Assembly: GCF_001659725.1 (NCBI RefSeq)
Contig: NZ_CP015922.1
Coordinates: 620,001-684,000, forward strand
Direction: 5' to 3'
Source: Polynucleobacter wuianus
GTDB lineage: Bacteria; Pseudomonadota; Gammaproteobacteria; Burkholderiales; Burkholderiaceae
Length of the DNA: 64,000 nt
The notes beneath the pieces were generated by a model. That model had not been told where the DNA came from and ran no database searches. It saw nothing but the letters and a program-made list of their open reading frames with translations. Shown here in pieces: positions 25,632 to 32,919 of this stretch; positions within the stretch are counted from its first letter, which is position 1; each line of letters begins with the position of its first letter. The translations under genes and the position numbers were made by a program.

Positions 25632-26213
25632 CTATTGAGCAGGGTTCCACAGGTTGGGAACCAGCGTATTGGCATAACCTGATACAAAAGATTTTGGAGT
25701 GCCATTGATAGGATCAAAGACTGAGCGATGGATTCTGCCGATATTGCCGCCATACACATGAATGCTGATCGAGGTTTGATCAGCTAGATTATTTTCGACA
25801 ACGTGAATGTCATGTGTATTGGGAGAGACGGTATCAACATGGCCTGGAGGGCAAACGCAAGCTTTGCCGATCTTAAATCCACCGCCAGCTTGAGGGTAGT
25901 AGGGCGTCCCTTTTTCTTCACCACGGAGCTGACCAATCATGCCCCAAACAGTATGGTTATGAATCGGTGTCTTTTGCCCAGGACCCCACACAAAACTCAC
26001 GATTGAAAAGCGATCCAGTGGATCTGCGTAGAGAAGATATTGCTGGTAATACTGTGGATGTGGTTTGGTAAATTCCGTTGGCAACCAGTCATCGATAGCG
26101 ATGAGAGTTTCTAAGAGTTTTTTACCCTTAGTAAAAATGATTTCTTCGCTGGGCTTTTGTTCAAGCAACACACTCAGTTCTTTAATAAAGGTGAGTAGTT
26201 TTCCCTCGGGCAT
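25632..26213 (-). CDS. Cysteine dioxygenase family protein
   Basis: This is a cupin-fold, non-heme iron enzyme of the cysteine dioxygenase type, which oxidises a thiol such as cysteine or 3-mercaptopropionate to the sulfinate. The first cupin motif PIHNHTVWGMIGQLRGEE gives two iron-binding His, and the third His lies in the segment THDIHVVEN. The start at 26213 is chosen because GGAG is 6 bases upstream; the longer frame would overlap the upstream thioesterase gene. It belongs to a tight minus-strand run (GNAT, thioesterase, dioxygenase). Confidence 0.85.
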   Translation of the reverse strand: MPEGKLLTFIKELSVLLEQKPSEEIIFTKGKKLLETLIAIDDWLPTEFTKPHPQYYQQYLLYADPLDRFSIVSFVWGPGQKTPIHNHTVWGMIGQLRGEEKGTPYYPQAGGGFKIGKACVCPPGHVDTVSPNTHDIHVVENNLADQTSISIHVYGGNIGRIHRSVFDPINGTPKSFVSGYANTLVPNLWNPAQ

Positions 26214-26233
26214 GATGTGCTCCAATACTGATC

Positions 26234-26665
26234 TTAGGTATTTGGAAAAAACCAATCAGGCCATGCCTTTGGTTTGAGTGTGATCGTATCTACACAAACA
26301 ATATGTAAAGTAGCACTGGCAATGACTTGCATCTCTTCGCTATCAGGTAATTTTCTCTGGGCCTGCTGTTTTACTGAAACTTGCGTACGGCCACGATTCT
26401 CAATGGTTTGATCGATATACAAAATATCATCCAAGCGGCCCGGCTTATAGAAGTTCATTGTCAGCTCGCGCACTGGCATCACAATATTGTGTTCGTTAAT
26501 GAGTTTGGTGGGGCTAAGGTCGTATTGCGCCAACCACTCTGCACGGCTACGTTCAAATATTTCGAGATAACGGCCGTGATAGACAAAGCCAGCGGCATCA
26601 GTATCGGAATAGCAAACCCGATGTACGTAAATAAAAGGCAAGACCTTATTGGAAGCGGTAGTCAT
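26234..26665 (-). CDS. YbgC-type acyl-CoA thioesterase
   Basis: This is a hotdog-fold 4HBT-type thioesterase (143 residues). The N-terminal YSDTDAAGFVYHGRYLEIFERSR carries the conserved Asp of the YbgC/4-hydroxybenzoyl-CoA thioesterase family. It hydrolyses short acyl-CoA esters by family knowledge. It starts 3 bases after the GNAT stop and ends just before the cysteine dioxygenase gene, so translational coupling is likely. Confidence 0.88.
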   Translation of the reverse strand: MTTASNKVLPFIYVHRVCYSDTDAAGFVYHGRYLEIFERSRAEWLAQYDLSPTKLINEHNIVMPVRELTMNFYKPGRLDDILYIDQTIENRGRTQVSVKQQAQRKLPDSEEMQVIASATLHIVCVDTITLKPKAWPDWFFPNT

Positions 26666-26668
26666 AAA

Positions 26669-27118
26669 TTATTCAATTGAATTGGGCAATATGAGCATCA
26701 TATTACGATGCAAAATGCCTGCCTCATCGTAGATCGGTCCTTGCGCAATGAAACCCAGCTTTTCATAGAAGGGCATCACACTGAGTTGGGAATGTAGGAT
26801 TAGGGTAGAGAAGCCTCTTACCTTGGCGGCTAGTAATAGTTTTTCTAGGATCTGCTTACCAATACCTTTACCTCGAAAATGAGCCAAGACAGCCATGCGC
26901 CCAATTTGTGCGTGGCCATCACCTAAATCTACCAATCTTGCCGTCCCCACACACAGCTCATCAAAGTAGGCAAGGGCATGGGTTGCTAAAGGATCGTATT
27001 CATCCAATTCCAGATCTTCTGGAACTTGCTGCTCTTCAACAAAAACAGTCCTGCGAATACAAAACGCCTCAGTAGAGGCTTTTGCCCAAGGTTTAAGGAA
27101 GATCTCTAGGGAATTCAA
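26669..27118 (-). CDS. GNAT family N-acetyltransferase
   Basis: The 149-residue protein has the GNAT fold: VFVEEQQVPEDLELDEYD near the start, IGRMAVLAHFRGKGIGKQILEKLL with the acetyl-CoA loop RGKGIG, and FYEKLGFIAQGPIYDEAGI at the end. The VFVEEQ-D-E-D pattern is like ElaA/YitI-type acetyltransferases. The acceptor is unknown. It is the first gene of the minus-strand run that continues into the thioesterase and dioxygenase. Confidence 0.87.
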   Translation of the reverse strand: MNSLEIFLKPWAKASTEAFCIRRTVFVEEQQVPEDLELDEYDPLATHALAYFDELCVGTARLVDLGDGHAQIGRMAVLAHFRGKGIGKQILEKLLLAAKVRGFSTLILHSQLSVMPFYEKLGFIAQGPIYDEAGILHRNMMLILPNSIE

Positions 27119-27214
27119 AGGATTAGGCCGTTTATAAGTAATGTATCAAGACCTAATTTACCAAATATGACTAGTAATAGGGGTTATCGTTCGCAGGCGT
27201 GCTGACGTAAGCCA

Positions 27215-27253
27215 ATCCATGTTTACAATGGATCGGAGGCTTCTTATGAAGCC
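27215..27253 (+). promoter_or_regulatory. Two adjacent hairpins with promoter-like hexamers
   Basis: Two perfect short inverted repeats lie in a row: ATCCAT/ATGGAT (27215-27233) and GGCTTC/GAAGCC with a TTAT loop (27238-27253). A -35-like TTTACA (27222-27227) and a -10-like TTATGA (27244-27249), 16 bases apart, fall inside them. They precede the TTG-started gene at 27286 and could be an operator or a 5' leader structure. Confidence 0.35.
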
Positions 27254-27285
27254 CATCTAAATCCTTCACCTATTTAGGAGTTATC

Positions 27286-27867
27286 TTGAAGAAATCTTTA
27301 CTTGCTGGTTTATTCGCAGCTGTTGGCATTGCTTGTGCAAGCTCTGTTTTTGCACAACTTCCTGCAAAAATGTTGCCTTTGGCAGCGGATGTAGTTGTAC
27401 TTAGTGCAACTGTAGATTCAGTAGATGCTAAAAAGCGCATTGTTGTATTGAAAGATACAAACGGTAATTTGGCGCAAATGAACGTAGCTAAGTCAGTCAA
27501 TGATTTGGATAAAGTTAAAAAAGGTGACGTGTTCTTGGTTGAGCATGCACAAGCGATTGCAGTTGGTTTAACTGTAGCTCCTAAAGATGCTAAGCCAGGT
27601 GTTTCTGGTGTGCGCTCAGTAACAATCGCTGGCAAAGGCTCTGCTAAGCCATTTGAAGAAACAACTGACACGATCTATGCAACTGTAAAGATTGGCACGA
27701 TTGATCAAAAGACTCGTATCGTGACTTTCACATTGCCATCTGGCGAGAAGCAGAAGGTTAAAGTTGATCAAGCCGTTCTCGGTCTCGAGAAATTTAAAGC
27801 TGGTGATGACGTGATCGTTGAGTTTGTTGATGACACAGCAATTGGCTTTGTAACACCTAAGAAGTAA
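27286..27867 (+). CDS. Exported protein with duplicated beta domain, function unknown
   Basis: I do not recognise a family. A signal peptide ends near SSVFAQ. The mature part contains two related units: one from about residue 41 (ATVDSVDAKKRIVVLKDTNG...VKKGDVFLVEHAQAIAVGL) and one from about residue 130 (ATVKIGTIDQKTRIVTFTLPSG...FKAGDDVIVEFVDDTAIGF). Both have the order ATV-D-KxRIV-DxxxGxx and end DDTAIGF/AQAIAVGL, so it is an internal tandem duplication, probably a beta-barrel/SH3-like pair. The start codon is TTG at 27286 with GGAG 5 bases upstream. A strong terminator follows. Confidence 0.72.
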   Translation: MKKSLLAGLFAAVGIACASSVFAQLPAKMLPLAADVVVLSATVDSVDAKKRIVVLKDTNGNLAQMNVAKSVNDLDKVKKGDVFLVEHAQAIAVGLTVAPKDAKPGVSGVRSVTIAGKGSAKPFEETTDTIYATVKIGTIDQKTRIVTFTLPSGEKQKVKVDQAVLGLEKFKAGDDVIVEFVDDTAIGFVTPKK

Positions 27868-27900
27868 GCATGCATTGCTGGCTCTAGGCCGGCAGGAAGT

Positions 27901-27929
27901 AAAAAAGCCCGCAGATGCGGGCTTTTTTT
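27901..27929 (+). terminator. Rho-independent terminator, bidirectional
   Basis: A 12-bp stem (AAAAAAGCCCGC with GCGGGCTTTTTT, loop AGAT) with T run. It lies between the duplicated-domain gene and the convergent tupA gene and could serve both. Confidence 0.92.
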
Positions 27930-27946
27930 ATTCCATTGTTGATTCA

Positions 27947-28771
27947 CTATTTCTTGGCATTCGGAAAGAAGAGTTGTTCGCCACCAATTTGGTAGCTGGC
28001 AATCACATCCTGACCATTTTTTGAAACTAACCAGTCTATAAAGGCTTGACCCTCAGCCTTTTTCACGGATGGGAACTTTGCTGGATTGACAAGCATTACA
28101 CCGTATTGATTAAAGAGCTTGGGGTCACCCTGAACCAGAATGGTCAGGTCACCACGGTTCTTAAAGCTCAACCAAGTGCCACGATCTGCGAGGATATAGC
28201 CATTCATAGCCGATGCAGTATTAAGGGCGGGACCCATACCCGAGCCAGTCTCTTTATACCAACCCTGACTAGGTGAAACAGTAATCCCCGCACTTTTCCA
28301 GTAACGAAGCTCAGCAGCATGTGTGCCGCTCTTATCGCCGCGAGAAACGAATGGCGCTTGAGCAGATGCAATCTTTTGAAATGCCGCCTGAATATCTTTT
28401 CCACCACCGACTTTTGCGGGATCGGATTTAGGCCCGATCAAAACGAAGTCGTTGTACATGACTTCATTGCGTTTGGTTGAGTAACCCTCTTGTACAAAAA
28501 TCTCTTCAGCAGGTTTGTCATGAACAAATACCACGTCAGCATCACCACGACGACCAATATCTAGTGCTTGGCCGGTACCAACTGCAACTACCTTTACATT
28601 AATGCCGGTCTTCATCTTAAAAATCGGTAGGATGAAGTCAAACAAGCCCGATTGTTCAGTAGAGGTAGTCGAGGAGACTACGATACTTTTTTCTTGGGCA
28701 AATACTTGCGAGCCATTGATAGAGATGGCTGCCAATAAGCTTAGGAGGAAATTGGAAATGAGTTTCTTCAT
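27947..28771 (-). CDS. tupA: Tungstate/oxyanion ABC transporter substrate-binding protein
   Basis: This TupA-like periplasmic receptor has a signal peptide ending near SQVFAQ, then the oxyanion motif SSTTSTEQSGLF. Also present are VVAVGTGQALDIGRRGDADVVFVHD, PFVSRGDKSGTHAAELRYWKSAG and YILADRGTWLSFKN, all typical of TupA. TupA binds tungstate (and molybdate less well). No tupB permease or tupC ATPase is beside it. It is divergent from a regulator with a binding-protein-like domain, across 75 bases. Confidence 0.88.
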   Translation of the reverse strand: MKKLISNFLLSLLAAISINGSQVFAQEKSIVVSSTTSTEQSGLFDFILPIFKMKTGINVKVVAVGTGQALDIGRRGDADVVFVHDKPAEEIFVQEGYSTKRNEVMYNDFVLIGPKSDPAKVGGGKDIQAAFQKIASAQAPFVSRGDKSGTHAAELRYWKSAGITVSPSQGWYKETGSGMGPALNTASAMNGYILADRGTWLSFKNRGDLTILVQGDPKLFNQYGVMLVNPAKFPSVKKAEGQAFIDWLVSKNGQDVIASYQIGGEQLFFPNAKK

Positions 28772-28787
28772 AATGCACGCAAAATAG

Positions 28788-28829
28788 TTGAATAAGTGGT
28801 TATCATCGCATACATTAATACTTATTGAA
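28788..28829. promoter_or_regulatory. Near-perfect inverted repeat between tupA and regulator
   Basis: TTGAATAAGT (28788-28797) and ACTTATTGAA (28820-28829) form a 10-bp inverted repeat with one mismatch, centres 32 bases apart, about three helical turns. It sits in the 75-base divergent intergenic region, the expected place for an operator of the adjacent regulator. Binding is inferred. Confidence 0.45.
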
Positions 28830-28846
28830 TATGCAAAAAATTACAT

Positions 28847-29863
28847 ATGCAGATTGAAGTTCGCCCCTCCCTGATTGTGAACAGCCAAGGCAAAGGCTCG
28901 GTTGATCTAATTTGGCTATCCCAGTTTCTAAAGGACATCGAGAGCGGTAGTTCTTTGGTGGTTGCCAGTAAAAAATCGGGAACTTCATACCGGGGAGCCT
29001 GGGGAAAGTTGAATGAGGTTGAATCCGCTTTGGGGATGCCGCTCATCGTTCGCACTAAGGGTCATGGATCAAAGCTAACTGAGTTTGGCTCATTCTTATT
29101 TAAATTCATTGATGAGATGCAGGCAGGTCATATTCAATATGGGAGCTCTTATCAAGAAACCCTACTGAAGGCTATTAATCAAATTCAAAAATCCGAAAAT
29201 GCTCGTTGGAAGTTTTTCTCTAGCAGCGATTCCATTATTCAAAAAGTCGTGGGCGAGGTAAAGGGTTTTAGCCTCAAGATCGCGGGCTCGGGTGAATCTT
29301 TGGAGCGACTACTAAATCACGAGGCCCATATTGCTGGGTATCACGTCTCAAGCGAGAAAAGTTCAAAGGCAATTCATCAACGCCTATCGAAGAGTGACAT
29401 ACAAATCTTCCCAGTAATGAAGCGCACTCAGGGGTTGATCGTTAAAAAAGGAAATCCGCTTCATATACAGTCCATGGAAGATTTGCTGAATCAAAAGATT
29501 CGCTTTATTAACCGCCAGATCGGCTCTGGAACAAGGCTGTTGCTAGATACCCTCTTAATTGAGGAGGGTATTGAGCCATTAGATATTAATGGTTACCTTC
29601 AAGAAGAATTTACACATTCTGCGGTAGCTAATGCAATTCTTGCTGGTAAGGCTGACGTTGGGATTGGGGTGAAAAACATCGCATTAGAAAATGGGCTGGG
29701 TTTCATTCCGTTAAAGGATGAAATTTTCTTTCTTGCAATGCATCAGGAGATGGTTTCTCAACCAGAATCTTCTAAGTTGATACGTAAGATACGTAGTTAT
29801 TCTGGTAATACACCTGGTTACAAGGCGATTAGCCTCAATAGGCAAGTCAAAGAATGGCTGTGA
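28847..29863 (+). CDS. ModE/LysR-type regulator with PBP-like sensor domain
   Basis: The protein of 338 residues has an N-terminal winged helix (about residues 12-90) of the LysR/ModE kind: LSQFLKDIESGSSLVVASKKSGTSYRGAWGKLNEVE, PLIVRTKGHGSKLTEFG. The C-terminal half (about 120-330) is a binding-protein-like (PBP_like) domain: IAGYHV, RTQGLIVKKGNP, INRQIGSGTRLLLD, and ADVGIGVKNIA. Such regulators sense molybdate or tungstate, or a related ligand. It is divergent from tupA and followed 34 bases later by modA, so it probably controls both. Confidence 0.8.
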   Translation: MQIEVRPSLIVNSQGKGSVDLIWLSQFLKDIESGSSLVVASKKSGTSYRGAWGKLNEVESALGMPLIVRTKGHGSKLTEFGSFLFKFIDEMQAGHIQYGSSYQETLLKAINQIQKSENARWKFFSSSDSIIQKVVGEVKGFSLKIAGSGESLERLLNHEAHIAGYHVSSEKSSKAIHQRLSKSDIQIFPVMKRTQGLIVKKGNPLHIQSMEDLLNQKIRFINRQIGSGTRLLLDTLLIEEGIEPLDINGYLQEEFTHSAVANAILAGKADVGIGVKNIALENGLGFIPLKDEIFFLAMHQEMVSQPESSKLIRKIRSYSGNTPGYKAISLNRQVKEWL

Positions 29864-29897
29864 GTTAGTTCGATCGCAGACTACAATCCATTTGAAT

Positions 29898-30653
29898 ATG
29901 CCCATTCGCTTACTTTCTATATTTGCTTCACTTCTGTTATTTGCAAATCTCACATTTGCTCAAGGTACAACTATTGCTGTTGCTGCCAATATGAAAGATG
30001 CTTTTGGTGAGATCGCTGCAGCGTTCAAAGCAACTGGCAAGCCAGAGATGAGGGTGGTGTATGGCTCATCTGGAAACTTCACTACCCAGATTATGAATGG
30101 CGCACCTTTTAATTTATTTATTGCAGCCGATGAGCATTTCCCGCTTGAGCTATATAAGAATGGCAAGGCGATCAATGAGGGGGCGGTATATGCAATTGGC
30201 AGGCTCGTTTTAATTGCCAAGACATCTTCTGGAATCACCCTATCTGATAGCAAGGCTGAAATCACTAAGGCGATTGCTAAAGCAAATAAGATTGCCATTG
30301 CTAAACCTGAGCTGGCACCCTATGGAAAGGCGGCAGTGGAATATCTCAAGGCAGAGGGTCTATGGGATCTTGCTAAAGATAAGCTTATTTATGGCGACAA
30401 TATTGGAGTTTCTACAACCTATGTTGTGAGTGGTGCGGCAAATCTTGGATTTACCGCTTTATCTTTGGCAAAGTCGCCAGAGGTATCAAAAGAAAACCAC
30501 TTTATCTTGGTTGATAGTAAGTTGTATCAGCCGATTGCACAAAGAATGGTATTGATCAAAGGCGCTCCGCAAGAGGCACAAGATCTATATCAATTTATGC
30601 AGGGCTCGCAGGCTAAATCTATTCTGCGTAAGTACGGCTTCACCACGCCCTAG
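29898..30653 (+). CDS. modA: Molybdate-type ABC transporter substrate-binding protein
   Basis: This periplasmic receptor has a signal peptide ending near NLTFAQ. The ModA signatures are TTIAVAANMKDAFGEIAAAF, YGSSGNFTTQIMNGAPFNLFIAADE and YGDNIGVSTTYVVSGAANLGFTALS. The likely start is the ATG at 29898, two codons into the frame that opens with TTG at 29892. No modB or modC follows; instead the paiB remnant and an IS element lie immediately downstream, so loss of the rest of an operon is possible but unproven. Confidence 0.9.
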   Translation: MPIRLLSIFASLLLFANLTFAQGTTIAVAANMKDAFGEIAAAFKATGKPEMRVVYGSSGNFTTQIMNGAPFNLFIAADEHFPLELYKNGKAINEGAVYAIGRLVLIAKTSSGITLSDSKAEITKAIAKANKIAIAKPELAPYGKAAVEYLKAEGLWDLAKDKLIYGDNIGVSTTYVVSGAANLGFTALSLAKSPEVSKENHFILVDSKLYQPIAQRMVLIKGAPQEAQDLYQFMQGSQAKSILRKYGFTTP

Positions 30654-30656
30654 GGC

Positions 30657-30810
30657 TTAGTTGGACTTCATGTATTTGCGCATCTCTTGCAAGACTTCTT
30701 GAGGTGACTTTTCTATAGTCTCAACTACTGCGGCATAGTCCCCAGCAGGGCGGTTCTGACTGAGCTTGAATTTACCCACCAAGCTCTTCACTTCAATGTC
30801 AATGCCGATA
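30657..30810 (-). pseudogene. 3' remnant of PaiB-like flavin reductase/regulator gene
   Basis: The minus strand encodes IGIDIEVKSLVGKFKLSQNR and ends KYMKSN before a stop, the C-terminal part of the PaiB family (KxKLSQNR motif). It is the missing end of the truncated gene at 32386-32874, cut off by the IS element. Joining the two halves at the insertion site restores one frame of 208 codons, the normal family length. Confidence 0.85.
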
Positions 30811-30812
30811 AC

Positions 30813-31037
30813 GTACTAAATGCAAGAACTTTTTCCAGCGATAGGCAAAGCCATACCGTAACTGCAATTTGCAGTTAAAAAATCAAACTTACTACTTGTC
30901 TATACCCGAACGGTCACTTCCACAAATAAATCAGGGGTCCCGATTAACCATAATTAACACAAGATCCGCCACTTCACGTTTTGGTCTTTACCCTACTTAA
31001 AACAATCTGAGGTCCCAGTGGAAGGTCCAAACATTAT
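30813..31037 (-). ncRNA. Candidate bridge RNA region of the IS element
   Basis: In IS1111-type elements the noncoding stretch downstream of the transposase encodes the bridge RNA that guides integration. Here it contains CAAAGCCATA (30846-30855), a 10-base exact match to the target sequence directly next to the proposed insertion core (reverse complement of 32404-32413). Four bases later is a perfect 9-bp hairpin, TAACTGCAA/TTGCAGTTA (30859-30877). The match and hairpin are seen directly; that this is a guide RNA is inference, and the strand and ends are not known. Confidence 0.4.
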
Positions 31038-32324
31038 CTACGAGGTCCTTGCGGCCTCTACGGCCCTACAGAGAGGGATCGATCCACTGGGTAAAGCTTT
31101 TTCATAGTAACCTTGATACATCTGTTTTGACTTCACTAATCCATACACTACACGCGCCATCTTTGCTGCCACCGCAGTCCTTGCCTTGCGCTGTAAATCT
31201 TTATCTTGAGGCGCACTTTTAATATAGCGTAGATATTTTTGCTGGAAACTGTTCTCAGGTTGCTGAATGGCACGGTTGACTGACATCCACAGCGCTAAGC
31301 GCAGGCGCGCATTACCCCGCTTGGAGATTTGTTCTTGACCACGGTAGTTGCCTGATTGGTTTTTGGCTAGATCAAACCCGCAATACTTTAAGAACTGACG
31401 ATGATGGCTAAAGCGACGTAGATCCCCACCTTCCGCCAGAATCGTTAGGGCATTAATCGGACCAATCCCCGGAACACTTTGCAAGATGGCAGAGTCCGGG
31501 TTATCGGCCAATACTGCTTGAGCCGTCTCTTCTAATTGCTTGCGACAAGCATTGATCTCTTGATAGCGTCTCAGTTGTATTTGAAAGGTTTTGCAAGCCA
31601 AGGAATCTGCCTCAACAGGTAGTCCAATGCTATGCAAGGCGGTCTCATAGAGCTCAATAAGCTTAGCCGCTTTATTAACCTTGCGGCCAATGACAGGGCT
31701 GGCAATCTGGCAAAACGCTTCTTGAGAGTGCTTCGTTACTGCGCTAGGGATGGGGAAGTGCAAAAGATAATTAATCCACCAGTCTGCGCGAGTACTGTTC
31801 CACCATTTACCCATCTCCGGAAAATACAAAGGCAGGTAATGCGTGAGGATGGAGTGCTGTAAGCGCGTGCGACTCAAGGTCACTTGATAGTAGGTTTTAG
31901 ATAACTCTTGGAGATCATGATGCCCTGCAATTAATGGGTCAACATAACGTTGAGTAATCCCTTGCTTAAGCAGCTCTAAAAGCACTGCAGCATCCTTGGG
32001 ATCATTTTTATCCCAGGAGTTGAACATCACCTCCCGATACCGGGCGCTCGCTACCGAGGAAATAAAGCAGACTTCAAACCCCGCCGCTACCAAGCGATGC
32101 CCTAATGCGCGGTGGTAATTGCCGGTTGCCTCAAACCCAATAATGCAAGGCGGCGGTAAGCTCTTTAGAAAAGCAATAAAACGATCATGATCGGCAGCAG
32201 AATTAGCCATCCGAAAATGCTGCCTTTTACCCGCCTTGGTCTCGCTTAACACGGCATTAAAGTCCTTGGCAATATCGATTGCAATCCATGCCCCAAAGGG
32301 TTTATTGTTTAAGTGGTCAGCCAT
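31038..32324 (-). CDS. IS110-family DEDD transposase
   Basis: The recombinase has the N-terminal RuvC-like DEDD domain: D17 in AIDIAKDF, E65 in GFEATGNYH, and D108/D111 in WDKNDPKDA. The C-terminal Tnp_20 domain has the helix-hairpin-helix-like SVPGIGP (283-289) and the nucleophilic Ser S324 in NQSGNYRG. At 428 residues it is intact, without frameshift, so the element may still be mobile. The start ATG is 77 bases from the end of the element. Confidence 0.95.
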   Translation of the reverse strand: MADHLNNKPFGAWIAIDIAKDFNAVLSETKAGKRQHFRMANSAADHDRFIAFLKSLPPPCIIGFEATGNYHRALGHRLVAAGFEVCFISSVASARYREVMFNSWDKNDPKDAAVLLELLKQGITQRYVDPLIAGHHDLQELSKTYYQVTLSRTRLQHSILTHYLPLYFPEMGKWWNSTRADWWINYLLHFPIPSAVTKHSQEAFCQIASPVIGRKVNKAAKLIELYETALHSIGLPVEADSLACKTFQIQLRRYQEINACRKQLEETAQAVLADNPDSAILQSVPGIGPINALTILAEGGDLRRFSHHRQFLKYCGFDLAKNQSGNYRGQEQISKRGNARLRLALWMSVNRAIQQPENSFQQKYLRYIKSAPQDKDLQRKARTAVAAKMARVVYGLVKSKQMYQGYYEKALPSGSIPLCRAVEAARTS

Positions 32325-32385
32325 AGCAAATACTCCTTATTGATGATCTCGCAATCACCAGCATGGCTTAAATTGCTGCGGCTGA

Positions 32386-32874
32386 CTACCATTCTGCATG
32401 TACTATGGCTTTGAGCATCATTTGTACGTATTCTTCGGGAGCATCGTCTAGCTTCCAGTTTGACTGATAGGTGGGCTCATGAATGTTAGTCATTTGTGCC
32501 ACGTGATTTCTGAGCCATTGCGGATCTTCAATTAGCTTGAGATTCCCTTGAGCATGAACTACTGCGTAATTCCAAGTGGGAACGACTTTGCCAGTTTCCT
32601 TTTTAGAGGGATACCAAGCTGGTGTCACATAAGCTTGAGGACCATTAAAAATTGCTGTCACGGAAGTCTTATTGCTACCCGCAACTTTAACTAAAGGATT
32701 TACTCTGGCAATGTGACCGTATAACTTCCTTTTATCTGCACTCAACATTAAGGGCAGGTGATTGACCTCGAGCTGATCATCTAATCTGCCAACAATGGTT
32801 GCCAGAGGATATTCGGCAATGAGCTGTGCAAGTAGCGCAGGATCGTCAACAGAAAAGTGTTTAGGTAAGTACAT
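32386..32874 (-). pseudogene. PaiB-like FMN-binding protein, 5' part, split by IS element
   Basis: The frame encodes the first about 158 residues of a PaiB-type FMN-binding protein (MYLPKHFSVDDPALL at the start, VTPAWYPSKKETGKVVPTWNYAVVHAQG as the core motif). PaiB-like proteins bind flavin and were described as protease/sporulation repressors in Bacillus; in proteobacteria they are mostly uncharacterised. After KAIV the frame runs into IS sequence (HAEW, stop). The expected SQNR end lies beyond the element. The gene is therefore inactivated. Confidence 0.88.
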
Positions 32875-32919
32875 AAAGCCAAACCCTAATAGGTTTTAAA
32901 TCACATGTAAAAAAACATC

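Larger units (their letters stand above)
30811..32401 (-). mobile_element. IS110-family (IS1111-like) insertion sequence
   Basis: The element of about 1.59 kb carries one intact DEDD transposase and sits inside a PaiB-like gene. The ends are placed where joining the flanks restores the gene frame, with a shared GT dinucleotide at both ends; they may be off by a few bases. Noncoding DNA is short (about 77 bases) upstream of the transposase and long (about 227) downstream, the layout of the IS1111 group. Subterminal ATGCA-GAA-like sequences (ATGCAAGAA near 30820, and ATGCAGAA on the opposite strand near 32398) could be its imperfect subterminal inverted repeats. No other copy is in the window. 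Confidence 0.85.
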
